The notes: generated by a model not told the origin, from the sequence alone. A DNA stretch of 40,170 nucleotides from Siculibacillus sp. (GCA_030247555.1 JAOTSD010000034.1:1-40170), one strand, 5' to 3'; positions 8,282-16,975 are shown, counted from the stretch's first letter. Numbers and translations: made by a program.

Positions 8282-9529
8282 TCATCCCACCGGCCGCTCG
8301 TCGGCGATGACCTTGCCGTCGTTGGGTAACGCCCCGGGGGCCACGACGCTCACCCGGCCTTTCAGCCGGGTGACGGCGGCGAGCGTCGCCGCCACCGCCT
8401 CGGCGAAGGCCGGATCGGAGACCTTCGCCTCGACCCTGAGTTCCATCTCGTCCTGCTCGTTCGCCCGCGTCACCACCAGCCGCGCCCGGGCGATCTCCGG
8501 ATGGCGCTTCGCCACCCGATCGACGTCGGCGGGGTCGACGAACATGCCCTTGACCTTGGCCTTCTGATCGGCGCGCCCCATCCAGCCCCTGATCCGCGGT
8601 CCGGTGCGCCCGCAGGGGCTGTCGCCGTCGAGGAAGGCCGAGAGGTCGCCGGTCGCCAGCCGGATCACCGGATTGACCGGATCGATCCGCGTCACTACGA
8701 CTTCGCCGACCTCGCCCGGCCCGACCGGTTCACCGGTCCCCGGCCGGACGATCTCCAGCAGGATGCGCTCGTCCACCATCATGCCGGGCACCAGCGCGCC
8801 GTCCGGGTCGCTGGTCTCGTAGGCGACGAGGCCGACGTCGGCGATGGCGTAGGCCTGGCGCACCCCGACGCCGCGGCCCTCGAGCTCGGCCCTGAGCGAG
8901 GGTGGCAGCGCCGCCCCGGAGCACAGCGCCCGCCGAATCGAGGAGACGTCGCGTCCCGCCTCCACTCCGGCGTCGAGCAGGATCTTGAGGAAGTCGGGGG
9001 TTCCGACATAGGCGCGCGGCCGGTAGTGGCCGATGAGATCGAGCTGCGCCTCCTTGTTGCCCGGCCCCGCCGGGATCACCGGGCAGCCGAGCGCCCGCGC
9101 CCCGGCGTCGAGAATGAAGCCGCCCGGCGTCAGGTGATAGGCGAAGGTGTTGAGGACGATGTCGCCGCGCCGGATACCGGCGGCGAAATAGGCTCGGGCC
9201 GTGCCCCACCAGTCGGTGGTGAGGCCCTCCGGTTCGAAGATCGGCCCGGGCGAGGTGAACAACCGCCCGACTCCGCCGAGCTTCGCCGGCGTGAGACCGG
9301 CGAAAGGCGGCCGCGCCGCCTGCAACTCCTTCAACTCGCCCTTGCGCAACACCGGGATCGCCGCGAGATCGGCGCGGTTGCGCAGCTTCGCCACGGTGAC
9401 GCCGGCGAAGCGGCTCCGCCAGGCCCGCGTCGCCGCGAGCGCCCCGACCGCCTCGCGCACCGCCTTCATCTGCGCCCGTTCACGCGTCGCCGGTCGGCGC
9501 GTCTCCAGTCGATCGTGGAATTCGGTCAT
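8282..9529 (-). CDS. phenylacetate-CoA ligase-like adenylate-forming enzyme
   Basis: This 415-residue protein resembles the PaaK group of AMP-binding CoA ligases. Recognisable parts are an LRKGELKELQ segment, YAIADVGLVAYE (the counterpart of the Y-G/A-x-x-E motif), RLATGDLSAF (the TGD motif), and the C-terminal domain with RIRGWMGRADQKAKVKGMFV and the likely catalytic lysine in NDGKVIADERP. The usual Ser/Thr/Gly-rich phosphate loop (SSGTTGxP) is replaced by FTSPGPIFEPEG, so ATP binding must differ from classic members. It is the last gene of the Liv-type cluster, 9 nt after livF, with a GAGGG ribosome-binding site. The likely job is CoA activation of an aromatic or related acid taken up by the transporter; the substrate is inferred from context only. 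Confidence 0.82.
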   Translation of the reverse strand: MTEFHDRLETRRPATRERAQMKAVREAVGALAATRAWRSRFAGVTVAKLRNRADLAAIPVLRKGELKELQAARPPFAGLTPAKLGGVGRLFTSPGPIFEPEGLTTDWWGTARAYFAAGIRRGDIVLNTFAYHLTPGGFILDAGARALGCPVIPAGPGNKEAQLDLIGHYRPRAYVGTPDFLKILLDAGVEAGRDVSSIRRALCSGAALPPSLRAELEGRGVGVRQAYAIADVGLVAYETSDPDGALVPGMMVDERILLEIVRPGTGEPVGPGEVGEVVVTRIDPVNPVIRLATGDLSAFLDGDSPCGRTGPRIRGWMGRADQKAKVKGMFVDPADVDRVAKRHPEIARARLVVTRANEQDEMELRVEAKVSDPAFAEAVAATLAAVTRLKGRVSVVAPGALPNDGKVIADERPVG

Positions 9530-9538
9530 GTCGCGCCC

Positions 9539-10354
9539 TCACGCCAGCCAGCGCTTGCGGCGCTTGTAGTGCTTCACTTCCTTGAAGCTCTTGCGCCCGG
9601 CGGCCGCCACGCCGAGATAGAACTCCTTGACGTCCTCGTTCTCGGCCAGCGTCGCGGCTTCGCCGTCGAGCACGATGCGGCCGGATTCGAGAATGTAGCC
9701 GTGGGTCGCGTGGCGCAACGCCACCGCGGTGTTCTGCTCGGCGAGCAGGAAGGACACGCCCTCCTCGACGTTGAGGCGACGGACGATCTCGAAGATCTCT
9801 TCGACGATCTGCGGCGCCAGACCCATCGACGGTTCGTCGAGGAGGATCATCTTCGGCCGCGACATCAGCGCTCGTCCGATCGCCACCATCTGTTGCTCGC
9901 CGCCCGAGGTATAGCCGGCGAGCGACTTGCGCCGTTGCCTGAGACGCGGGAAGAGCTCGTAGCAGCGCTCGAGATCGGCGCGGATCGCCGAGCGTCCATC
10001 GCGACGGGTGAAGGCGCCGGTCAGGAGATTGTCCTCGACCGTCAGGTGGCCGAAGCAGTGCCGCCCCTCCATCACCTGGATGCAGCCGCGCCGCACCAGT
10101 TCGTTGGGCGATTGTGCCTGCACCTCTTCACCCTCGAAGATGATCTTGCCCTTGGTCACCTCGCCGCGCTCGGCGTGGAGCAGGTTGGAGATCGCCTTGA
10201 GCGTCGTCGTCTTGCCGGCGCCGTTGGCACCGAGCAGCGCCACCACGCCCCCCTTCGGCACGGTCAGCGACACGCCCTTGAGGACGAGGGCGACGTGATC
10301 GTAGACCACCTCGATGTTGTCGACGGTCAGCATCGCGCCGGGCGTGTCGGTCAT
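9539..10354 (-). CDS. livF: branched-chain-type ABC transporter ATPase LivF
   Basis: This 271-residue ATPase of the HAAT/Liv family powers uptake together with LivG. Walker A is GANGAGKT, the signature region YTSGGEQQM, Walker B MILLDEPSMGL, and the switch region LLAEQN. The C-terminus ends in an extra basic tail (KHYKRRKRWLA) beyond the usual LivF end. The frame opens much further upstream (10504), but the ATG at 10354 has a GGAG ribosome-binding site 6 nt before it, and the first conserved residues (MLTVDNIEVVYDHV) follow directly. It is separated from the rest of the liv genes by 336 nt containing hairpins and repeats, yet it directly precedes the PaaK-like gene. Confidence 0.94.
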   Translation of the reverse strand: MTDTPGAMLTVDNIEVVYDHVALVLKGVSLTVPKGGVVALLGANGAGKTTTLKAISNLLHAERGEVTKGKIIFEGEEVQAQSPNELVRRGCIQVMEGRHCFGHLTVEDNLLTGAFTRRDGRSAIRADLERCYELFPRLRQRRKSLAGYTSGGEQQMVAIGRALMSRPKMILLDEPSMGLAPQIVEEIFEIVRRLNVEEGVSFLLAEQNTAVALRHATHGYILESGRIVLDGEAATLAENEDVKEFYLGVAAAGRKSFKEVKHYKRRKRWLA

Positions 10355-10440
10355 GTGGGTCTCCATCGAGACGATTGACGAGGGCGAGCCGCCCTCCGGT
10401 TCCGATGCCGGGCCCGCGACACCGCGAGACCCTCGATTGC

Positions 10441-10462
10441 CCGCAGGCCGTACCACCTGCGG
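10441..10462. repeat. inverted repeat in the livF leader region
   Basis: CCGCAGG-N8-CCTGCGG is a perfect 7-bp inverted repeat about 90 nt upstream of livF. It adjoins two REP-like palindromes; it may be part of the same repeat block or an operator. Confidence 0.35.
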
Positions 10463-10463
10463 C

Positions 10464-10486
10464 CCCTTCCCCCTCGAAGGGGAGGG
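10464..10486. repeat. REP-like palindrome, copy 1
   Basis: A GC-rich palindromic segment built on CCCCTCGAAGGGG lies upstream of livF. A related inverted copy occurs about 95 nt away (10559-10580). Paired short palindromes of this CTCCCC...GGGGAG kind are typical of dispersed intergenic repeats in alphaproteobacteria; only the two local copies can be seen here. Confidence 0.45.
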
Positions 10487-10558
10487 ACAGGGAGGAGGGG
10501 GCACCGCAGTGCCCCGCCGAGGTATCGCCGTTGTTCGAAGCCGAGCCCCCCTCTCCGT

Positions 10559-10580
10559 CTCTCCCCTTCGAGGGGGAGAG
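10559..10580. repeat. REP-like palindrome, copy 2
   Basis: CTCTCCCC-TTCGAG-GGGGAGAG is a perfect 8-bp stem with a 6-nt loop. It is the partner of the palindrome at 10464-10486, in the opposite orientation. The two together make up much of the otherwise gene-free stretch 10355-10690. Confidence 0.5.
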
Positions 10581-10648
10581 AAGCGGATGCGAGGACCCGG
10601 TCTCGACGGGCCCTCCTGGAAGACCCTTCGTCGGCACCGACGATCACG

Positions 10649-10680
10649 TCCCCCGGGGCGGATCGCACCGCCCCGGGGGA
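10649..10680 (-). terminator. strong hairpin after the Liv substrate-binding gene
   Basis: A perfect 13-bp stem (TCCCCCGGGGCGG paired with CCGCCCCGGGGGA, 6-nt loop) begins 10 nt after the stop codon of the binding-protein gene. There is no U-run. It may act as a partial terminator or protect the 3' end of the abundant binding-protein message while limiting livF expression. Confidence 0.55.
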
Positions 10681-10690
10681 CTCGCGTCGA

Positions 10691-12016
10691 TCACCGACCG
10701 CCGCAGGGCTCGGTGCGGACCGGCCAGGGCGCGTTCTTCTTGGCGTACTCGGCCGCATCGGCGACGAGCAGCGGACGCACCTTGTCCTTCATCGGCTCCA
10801 TCCAATCGGAGACCTTGACCCACTTGGCGCCGTCCCACTGTTGGACGTAGACGGCGTTGGAGCCGGAGTGGTCGTCGCAGGTGACCTTGACCGGGGTCAT
10901 GAAGCCCTCGAGGCCCATCTCCTTGATGCGGGCGGCGTCGATGTCGAGGCTCTCGAGACCGGCGCGCACGTCGGCTCCGTCGACCGCCTTCTTGCCCGTC
11001 TTCTTCTGCGCGAAGCGGATCGCCTCGGCGATCAGCATCGAGTTGTAGACGCCCTTGTTGTAGTTGTTCTCACCCAGACGCGCCGGATCCTTGAGGGTCG
11101 AGAGACCCTTGTCGACCACGTGCTTCTTGATGTCGGCGATCGCCGGGAACGCCGCGCCGGTGCCGTGGAAGTTGAGGGTGAGGTAACCCTTGGCACCGGC
11201 CCCGCCGGCCCGCGCGTCGTCGTCGGAGCCCGACCACCACACGCCGATGAACTTGTCCATCGGGTAACCGACCTTGACCGCTTCCTTGACCGCGGTCGGG
11301 TTCATCGCGCCCCAGCCCCACATGATCATCCAATCGGGACCGTCCGACTGGATGTTCAGCCACTGCGACGACTGATCCTGCATCTTGTCGCCCGGCACCG
11401 GATACTTGGTCAGGGTGAAGCCGCTCTCCTTGGCCAACATCTCAAGCAGCGGGATCGGCTCCTTGCCATAGGGGGCGTCGAGGTAGATGAAGCCGATCTT
11501 CTTGCCCTTGAGCTTGTCGAGGCCACCCGACTTCGCGGCGATGTACTTCATCGCCACCGAGGCGCCGTCCCAATAGGTCATCGGCGGGTTGAACACCCAG
11601 GGGAAGGTCTTGCCGTCGGCCGCGGCGGTCAGGCCGTAGGCCATCGACAGCACCGGGATCTTGTCGACGCCGGCCTTGGGGATGAGCTGCAGGGTGATGC
11701 CGGTCGACCACGGATTGTACATCAGGGCGCCCTTGCCCTTGGTCGCCTCGTAGCACTCCACGCCCTTCTGGGCGGTGTAGCCGGTCTCGCATTCCTCGTA
11801 GACGATCTTCGCCCCGCCGATGCCGCCGTCGCGCTGGTTGAGCATCTCGAGGTAGTCGTGCATGCCGTCGGCGATCGGGATGCCCGAACCGGCGAAGGCG
11901 CCGGTACGGTAGGTGAGCAGCGGCACGTAGAGGCTGTCCTGGGCCTTGGCGACCGGCGGCAGAACCACCGAGGCGGCCATGGCCATCGAGAAGGCGAGTG
12001 CGTAGCGTCCCAACAT
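10691..12016 (-). CDS. Liv-type ABC transporter periplasmic substrate-binding protein
   Basis: This 441-residue protein is a type-I periplasmic binding protein of the branched-chain amino acid (LivK/HAAT) superfamily. Residues 1-25 form a Sec signal ending AKA before QDSLYVPLLTYRTGAF. Family features are the IPIADGMHDYLEMLNQRDGGIGG and YEECETGY stretches and NNYNKGVYNSMLIAEAIRFA near the C-terminus. At 441 residues it is longer than LivK (about 370) and belongs to the subgroup often paired with acyl- or aryl-CoA ligases, so the ligand is probably an organic acid. The start has a clear GGAGGAA ribosome-binding site. It is placed between livM and livF in the operon, flanked by hairpins on both sides. 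Confidence 0.92.
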   Translation of the reverse strand: MLGRYALAFSMAMAASVVLPPVAKAQDSLYVPLLTYRTGAFAGSGIPIADGMHDYLEMLNQRDGGIGGAKIVYEECETGYTAQKGVECYEATKGKGALMYNPWSTGITLQLIPKAGVDKIPVLSMAYGLTAAADGKTFPWVFNPPMTYWDGASVAMKYIAAKSGGLDKLKGKKIGFIYLDAPYGKEPIPLLEMLAKESGFTLTKYPVPGDKMQDQSSQWLNIQSDGPDWMIMWGWGAMNPTAVKEAVKVGYPMDKFIGVWWSGSDDDARAGGAGAKGYLTLNFHGTGAAFPAIADIKKHVVDKGLSTLKDPARLGENNYNKGVYNSMLIAEAIRFAQKKTGKKAVDGADVRAGLESLDIDAARIKEMGLEGFMTPVKVTCDDHSGSNAVYVQQWDGAKWVKVSDWMEPMKDKVRPLLVADAAEYAKKNAPWPVRTEPCGGR

Positions 12017-12092
12017 CGGGCTTTCCTCCGTTTGGCGCCCGCCCCCTCGCCGCTTCGACGCGAGGAACGGGCATCGGGTCGTTGTCTTTCAC

Positions 12093-12121
12093 GCCGCGAC
12101 CCGACCCGACGAGGTCGCGGC
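12093..12121 (-). other. hairpin between livM and the binding-protein gene
   Basis: GCCGCGACC paired with GGTCGCGGC gives a perfect 9-bp stem with an 11-nt loop in the 122-nt spacer, 18 nt after the livM stop. It probably adjusts the relative amounts of permease and binding protein by processing or partial termination; this is inferred. Confidence 0.4.
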
Positions 12122-12138
12122 TGGTTCTCGGGCCTCCC

Positions 12139-13215
12139 TCACCAGGGGAAGGGCCAGACCCTGAGTTTCTGCTTCGCCACCGCCCACAGCCGGGCGAGCC
12201 CGTGCGGTTCGACGATCAGGAAGAAGATGATGAGCGCGCCGACGATCATCGAGTTGGCGTGCTCGACCGTCGCCGACTGGATCTCGACGCCGAACAGGTT
12301 CGGCGCGAACTTGATCAGCACCGGCAGCGCCCAGATGAAGGCGGCGCCGAAATAGGAGCCGATCATCGAGCCGAGCCCGCCGATGATCACCATGAACAGC
12401 ACCTGGAAGGAGAGCGAGATCGAGAAGGCCGACGGCTCCGCCGCGCCGAGCCAGAAGAACACCATCATCGCTCCGGCCACGCCGGCGAAATAGGACGACA
12501 CCGCGAAGGCGAGGAGCTTGGCGGGAAGCAGGCGCACCCCCATCAGTTCGGCGGCGATGTCCATGTCGCGCACCATCATCCAGGTCCGGCCGATGCGACC
12601 GTGGACGAGGTTGGAGGCGATGAAGGTGAGGAACACCACCAGACCGAGCACCACGAAGTAGCGCGACAACGGGGTCGCCTCCGGCCCGGAGATGGCGACG
12701 CCGAAGAGCGAGCGCCGCGCCGCCTCGATGGCGCCCGACGAGGAGTAGTCGGTGAGCCAGCCGACCCGCACGAAGCACCAGTCGAGGAAGAACTGCGCCG
12801 CCAGCGTCGTCACCGCCAGATAGAGGCCCTTGATCCTGAGCGACGGCAGGCCGAAGACCACGCCGACGCCGGCCGAAAAGACGCCCGACAGCAGGATCCA
12901 GACGATGACGTTCACCTGAGGGAAGGCCGAGGCGAGCTTGAACGCCGCATAGGCGCCGACCCCCATGAAGGCGCCGGTGCCCAGCGAGATCTGCCCGGCA
13001 TAGCCCGTCAGGATGTTGAGCCCGATCGCCGCCAGCGTGAAGATCAACCCCGGGATCATGATCGAGGCGAGCACGAAGTCGTTGGCGATGAGCGGCACGC
13101 CGACCGCCGCCGCCGCCAGGATCGCCATGATGCCGATGCGGTCCTGGCGGATCGGGAAGATCGCCATGTCGGCGGCATAGGTCGATTTGAACTGTCCGAC
13201 CTCACGATAGAACAT
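12139..13215 (-). CDS. livM: branched-chain-type ABC transporter permease LivM
   Basis: This 358-residue membrane protein is the LivM-type permease subunit. It has about nine to ten hydrophobic helices, the family motif GLNILTGYAGQISLGTGAFMGVGAY (read in parts at about residues 65-90), GLPSLRIKGLYLAVTTLA, and the coupling region GIGRTWMMVRDMDIAAELMGV that contacts the ATPases. The stretch VIIGGLGSMIGSYFGAAFIW near the C-terminus is also typical. It starts 16 nt after the livH stop with a GGAGAGGA ribosome-binding site. Confidence 0.95.
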   Translation of the reverse strand: MFYREVGQFKSTYAADMAIFPIRQDRIGIMAILAAAAVGVPLIANDFVLASIMIPGLIFTLAAIGLNILTGYAGQISLGTGAFMGVGAYAAFKLASAFPQVNVIVWILLSGVFSAGVGVVFGLPSLRIKGLYLAVTTLAAQFFLDWCFVRVGWLTDYSSSGAIEAARRSLFGVAISGPEATPLSRYFVVLGLVVFLTFIASNLVHGRIGRTWMMVRDMDIAAELMGVRLLPAKLLAFAVSSYFAGVAGAMMVFFWLGAAEPSAFSISLSFQVLFMVIIGGLGSMIGSYFGAAFIWALPVLIKFAPNLFGVEIQSATVEHANSMIVGALIIFFLIVEPHGLARLWAVAKQKLRVWPFPW

Positions 13216-13231
13216 TCTCGTTCCTCTCCCG

Positions 13232-14188
13232 TCAGACGCGTTCGATGATCTTCTCGCCGAACAGGCCCTGCGGCCGGAACAGCAGGAAGGCGAGGGCGAT
13301 GAGATAGGCGAGCCAGCTCTCGATGCCGCCGCCGAGCAGCCGTCCCCAGTAGATCTCGCCGACCTTCTCGCCGATGCCGATCATCAGACCGCCGACGATG
13401 GCGCCCGGCACCGAGGTGAAGCCGCCGAGGATGAGCACCGGCAGAGCCTTGAGCGCGATCACCTCGAGATCGAACGAGACCTGCGAGCGAGCGCCCCACA
13501 TGATGCCGGTGACCAGCGCCACGATGCCGGCGGCGAACCACACGATCACCCAGATGCGATTGAGCGAGATGCCGACCGACAGCGCCGCCTGATGGTCGTC
13601 GGCGACCGCCCGCAACGCCCGTCCGATCTTGGTGCGGGCGAAGAACACGCCGAGGAAGGTGACCATCAGGATGGCGACCACCGCGGCGGTGATGTCGATC
13701 TCCTTGAGGATCAGGTTCTTCTCGAAGAGAGGAAGGCGCAGGATGCCGGTCGGGATGCCGAGCGCCTCGGTGATCATAACCTTGGGCTCGCCGCCGAACA
13801 CCATCTCGCCGAGGCCGACGAGGAAGCGTGTCAGGCCGATCGTCGCCATCAACAGGATGATGTCCGGCTGGTTGACCAGCGGCCGGAGCACCACCCGCTC
13901 GATGCCGATCGCCAGGATCAGCATGATGCCGATGGCGGCGGCGAGCGCCGGCCAGGCCGGAACCCCGGCCTCGTGCAGGCCGACCAGCGCCAGCGCCGCG
14001 AACACCACCATGATGCCTTGGGCGAAGTTGAAGACACCCGAAGCCTTGAAGATCAGCACGAAGCCGAGCGCCACCAGCGCGTAGAGCACGCCGGAGACGA
14101 AACCTTCCCAGATCACCTGGATGAGGAAGGTCGGATTGGTCCCCATGCGGACGAAGGGGTCGACGAAGATCGCGGCGAGAAGATCCAT
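13232..14188 (-). CDS. livH: branched-chain-type ABC transporter permease LivH
   Basis: This 318-residue integral membrane protein is the LivH-type permease. Typical features are the N-terminal GFVSGVLYALVALGFVLIFKASGVFNFAQG, the central GRALRAVADDHQAALSVGISLNRI coupling segment, and the VLILGGFTSVPGAIVGGLMIG block near the C-terminus, with about eight helices. It starts 13 nt after the livG stop with a GAGGAG ribosome-binding site, so it is in the same transcript. Confidence 0.95.
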   Translation of the reverse strand: MDLLAAIFVDPFVRMGTNPTFLIQVIWEGFVSGVLYALVALGFVLIFKASGVFNFAQGIMVVFAALALVGLHEAGVPAWPALAAAIGIMLILAIGIERVVLRPLVNQPDIILLMATIGLTRFLVGLGEMVFGGEPKVMITEALGIPTGILRLPLFEKNLILKEIDITAAVVAILMVTFLGVFFARTKIGRALRAVADDHQAALSVGISLNRIWVIVWFAAGIVALVTGIMWGARSQVSFDLEVIALKALPVLILGGFTSVPGAIVGGLMIGIGEKVGEIYWGRLLGGGIESWLAYLIALAFLLFRPQGLFGEKIIERV

Positions 14189-14201
14189 GGGTCCCGTCTC
14201 C

Positions 14202-14999
14202 TCAGTGCGACCGGCCGAGATAGGCGTCGATGACGGTCTGGTCGTTCTGCACCTCGTCCGGCGTGCCGTCGGCGATCTTGCGACCGTATTCGAGCACCAC
14301 GACGCGGTCCGAGAGATCCATCACCACCCCCATGTCGTGCTCGATCAGCGCGATGGTGGTGCCGAAGGTCTCGCGGATGTCGAGGATGAAGCGGCTCATG
14401 TCCTCCTTCTCCTCGAGGTTCATGCCGGCCATCGGCTCGTCGAGGAGCAGAAGCTCGGGCTCCTGCGCGAGCGCCCGGCCGAGTTCGACACGCTTCTTCA
14501 GACCGTAGGGCAGCTTGCCGACCGGAACCTTGCGGATGTGCTCGATCTCGAGGAAGTCGATGATCTCCTCGACCTTGCGTCGATGGTCGATCTCCTCGTT
14601 CAGCGCCGGTCCGAAACGCAGGCACTGCCAGAAGAAGCCGCGGCTCATCTTCAGCGTGCGACCGGCCATGATGTTGTCGAGAGTGGAGAGCCCCTTGAAC
14701 AGCGCCACGTTCTGGAAGGTGCGGCCGATGCCGCGCCGCGCCGCCTCGTGCGGCTTCCTTCCCGTCCGCGCCTCGCCGCGATGGATCACCCGGCCCACCT
14801 GCGGATGGTAGAAGCCGTTGATGACGTTGAGCATCGAGGTCTTTCCGGCGCCGTTCGGCCCGATGATGGCGCGGACCTCGCCGGCCAGGATGTCGAAGGA
14901 CACGTCGGTGAGCGCGTTCACGCCGCCGAAGGAGAGCGAGATGTTCTCCACCTGGAGGATCTGCCGGCCCTTCTCGATGGGAAGAAGCGAACTCCTCAT
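14202..14999 (-). CDS. livG: branched-chain-type ABC transporter ATPase LivG
   Basis: This 265-residue ATPase pairs with LivF. Walker A is GPNGAGKTS (residues 47-55), the signature region reads LPYGLKKRVELGRAL in place of the more usual LSYGxQRRVEIARAL, Walker B is LLLLDEPMAGMN, and the switch histidine is in LIEHDMGVV. The start ATG overlaps the stop codon of the acyl-CoA synthetase (ATGA), which shows tight translational coupling between the two. A larger open frame reading through the upstream gene in this frame is a GC-rich shadow. Confidence 0.95.
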   Translation of the reverse strand: MRSSLLPIEKGRQILQVENISLSFGGVNALTDVSFDILAGEVRAIIGPNGAGKTSMLNVINGFYHPQVGRVIHRGEARTGRKPHEAARRGIGRTFQNVALFKGLSTLDNIMAGRTLKMSRGFFWQCLRFGPALNEEIDHRRKVEEIIDFLEIEHIRKVPVGKLPYGLKKRVELGRALAQEPELLLLDEPMAGMNLEEKEDMSRFILDIRETFGTTIALIEHDMGVVMDLSDRVVVLEYGRKIADGTPDEVQNDQTVIDAYLGRSH

Positions 15000-16975
15000 G
15001 CCGCCGCCTCCGTCTTCGTCGGATGAACGTCCATGTCCTCGATCCGGACGTGGCCGGCGATCGTGCCTTTGCGGCCGTCCTCGAAGGAGATCTCGGTGAC
15101 CACGTGCTTCTCCTTCGAGCCGTCGTAGAGCGCTTCGACGAGCGGGGCGTAGCGTTCGGCGATGAAGCTTCGGCGGACCTTCTGGGTGCGCGTCAGCTCG
15201 CCGTCGTCGGCGTCGAGCTCCTTGTGGAGAATGAGGAAGCGGCGGATCTGCGCCGCCGCCATCATCGGCTCGGCCGCGAGGTCGCGGTTGACCCGGTCGA
15301 CCGCGGCACGGATGCGGGCGTAGACCTGCGGATGCGCCGCCAGTTCCTGGTAGCTGGCGTAGACCACGTCGTTGCGTTCCGCCCAGGCGCCGACCGAGGC
15401 GAGGTCGATGTTGAGGAAGACGCAGGCGAAGTCGCGCCCGTCGCCGAAGGCCACCGCCTCCTTGATGTCGGCGAAGAACTTGAGCTTGTTCTCGATGTAC
15501 TTCGGCGCGAAGAGCGTGCCGCCGGCGAGCTTGCCGACGTCCTTGGCGCGGTCGATGATCTTGAGGTGGCCGGTGGTGGTCTCGATGAAGCCGGCGTCGC
15601 CGGAATGGACCCAGCCGTCCGCCGTCTTGGTCTCGGCCGTGGCCTGTTCGTTCTTGTAGTAGCCGACGAAGACGCCGGGGCTCCGGTAGAGCACCTCGCC
15701 GGTCTCGGAGATGCGGATCTCCACCTCCGGCGCCGGCACGCCGACGGTCTCGGCGCTGATCTCGGCGTCGGGTTGCAACGTCACGTAGACCGAGGCTTCG
15801 GTCTGGCCGTAGAGCTGCTTCAGGTTGACGCCGATCGAGCGGTAGTAACGGAAGATCTCCGGCCCGATCGCCTCGCCGGCGGTGTAGGCGACGCGGGTCC
15901 GGGTGAAGCCGTAGCGGTTCTTCAGCGGCCCGTAGACCAAGAACTCGCCGAGCCCGTAGTGCAGCCGGTCGAGGAGCGACACCTGCTCGCCGTCCAGGAT
16001 CGCCTCGCCGACCCGGTTCGCCACCGCCAGGAAGTGGTCGACCATCTTCTGCTTGAGGACGCCGGCGTCCTGCATCCGCACCTGGGTGCGGGTCAACATC
16101 GCCTCGTAGACGCGCGGCGGGGCGAAGACGTAGGTCGGGCCGATCTCGCGGCGGTCGTCGTCGACCGTCTCGGCGCTCTCCGGGCAATTGACGCAGAAGC
16201 CGGCGACGTAGGACTGGGCGTAGGAGAAGATGTGGTCGCCGACCCAGGCGATCGGCAGATAGGCCACCACCTCCTCGTCGGAACTCAACTTGTCGAAGTC
16301 GATGCCGTTCTTGGCCGAGATCAACACGTTGTCGAAGGACAGCATCACCCCCTTGGGCTTGCCGGTGGTGCCCGAGGTGTAGAGCATAACGGCGAGGTCG
16401 GAGCCGCGGCCGAGCGCGATGCGCTCGTGCCAGCCGGCGAGCGCGCCGGGATCCGAGGTCGAGCGCTCGCGACCGATCTTCTGCACCTCCGCGAAGGCGT
16501 GGAGACGGGTGTGGTCGTAGTCGCGCAGGCCCCGTTCGTCGTCGTAGACGACGTGGCGCAATCCCGGCAGGCGCTCGGAGATCGACAGGATCTTGTCGGT
16601 CTGCTCCTGATCCTCGGTGACGGCGAAGGAAACCTCGGCGTGCTCCAGCACATAGGCCATCTCGTCGGCGACCGCGTCCTTGTAGACCGGCACCGGCACG
16701 CCGCCGAGACTCTGCACAGCCGCGAAGGTCCAGTAGAGGCGCGGCCGGTTGGCCCCGACCACCGCGACCTTCTCGCCCGGCTCGAGCCCGAGCTTCTGCA
16801 GGCCGAGGGCGAAATCGCGCACTTCCTCGGCCACGTCGGCCCAGGTCCAAGTCTGCCAGATGCCGAGATCCTTCTCGCGCATCGCCGGCCGATCGGCCAT
16901 GGACTCGGCATTCGCGAGCAGCAGTTTGGGAAACGTGTCCCGTCCGCCGGTACGGGCCGCACCCGCATCCGTCAT
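14996..16975 (-). CDS. long-chain acyl-CoA synthetase (AMP-binding, FadD15-like)
   Basis: This 659-residue adenylate-forming ligase should convert a carboxylic acid, ATP and CoA to acyl-CoA and AMP. The phosphate loop YTSGTTGKPKG is near residue 198, YGQTEAS near 388, and the hinge GDAGFIETTTGHLKIIDRAKD follows. The overall length and the FAPKYIENKLKF and LTRTQKVRRSFI segments place it with the large bacterial/eukaryotic long-chain type (FadD15/ACSL-like), not the E. coli FadD type. The frame stays open to 17494, but the ATG at 16975 has a GAGGAA ribosome-binding site and begins the conserved region (TFPKLLLANAE). It is the first gene of the Liv cluster and is coupled to livG by an ATGA overlap, so it likely activates the imported acid. 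Confidence 0.93.
   Translation of the reverse strand: MTDAGAARTGGRDTFPKLLLANAESMADRPAMREKDLGIWQTWTWADVAEEVRDFALGLQKLGLEPGEKVAVVGANRPRLYWTFAAVQSLGGVPVPVYKDAVADEMAYVLEHAEVSFAVTEDQEQTDKILSISERLPGLRHVVYDDERGLRDYDHTRLHAFAEVQKIGRERSTSDPGALAGWHERIALGRGSDLAVMLYTSGTTGKPKGVMLSFDNVLISAKNGIDFDKLSSDEEVVAYLPIAWVGDHIFSYAQSYVAGFCVNCPESAETVDDDRREIGPTYVFAPPRVYEAMLTRTQVRMQDAGVLKQKMVDHFLAVANRVGEAILDGEQVSLLDRLHYGLGEFLVYGPLKNRYGFTRTRVAYTAGEAIGPEIFRYYRSIGVNLKQLYGQTEASVYVTLQPDAEISAETVGVPAPEVEIRISETGEVLYRSPGVFVGYYKNEQATAETKTADGWVHSGDAGFIETTTGHLKIIDRAKDVGKLAGGTLFAPKYIENKLKFFADIKEAVAFGDGRDFACVFLNIDLASVGAWAERNDVVYASYQELAAHPQVYARIRAAVDRVNRDLAAEPMMAAAQIRRFLILHKELDADDGELTRTQKVRRSFIAERYAPLVEALYDGSKEKHVVTEISFEDGRKGTIAGHVRIEDMDVHPTKTEAAA

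Noticed and set aside
14202-16850. A single 882-codon frame that seems to fuse a protein to livG
   Set aside because: Only the last 265 residues are real (LivG). The upstream part is an out-of-frame reading of the acyl-CoA synthetase.
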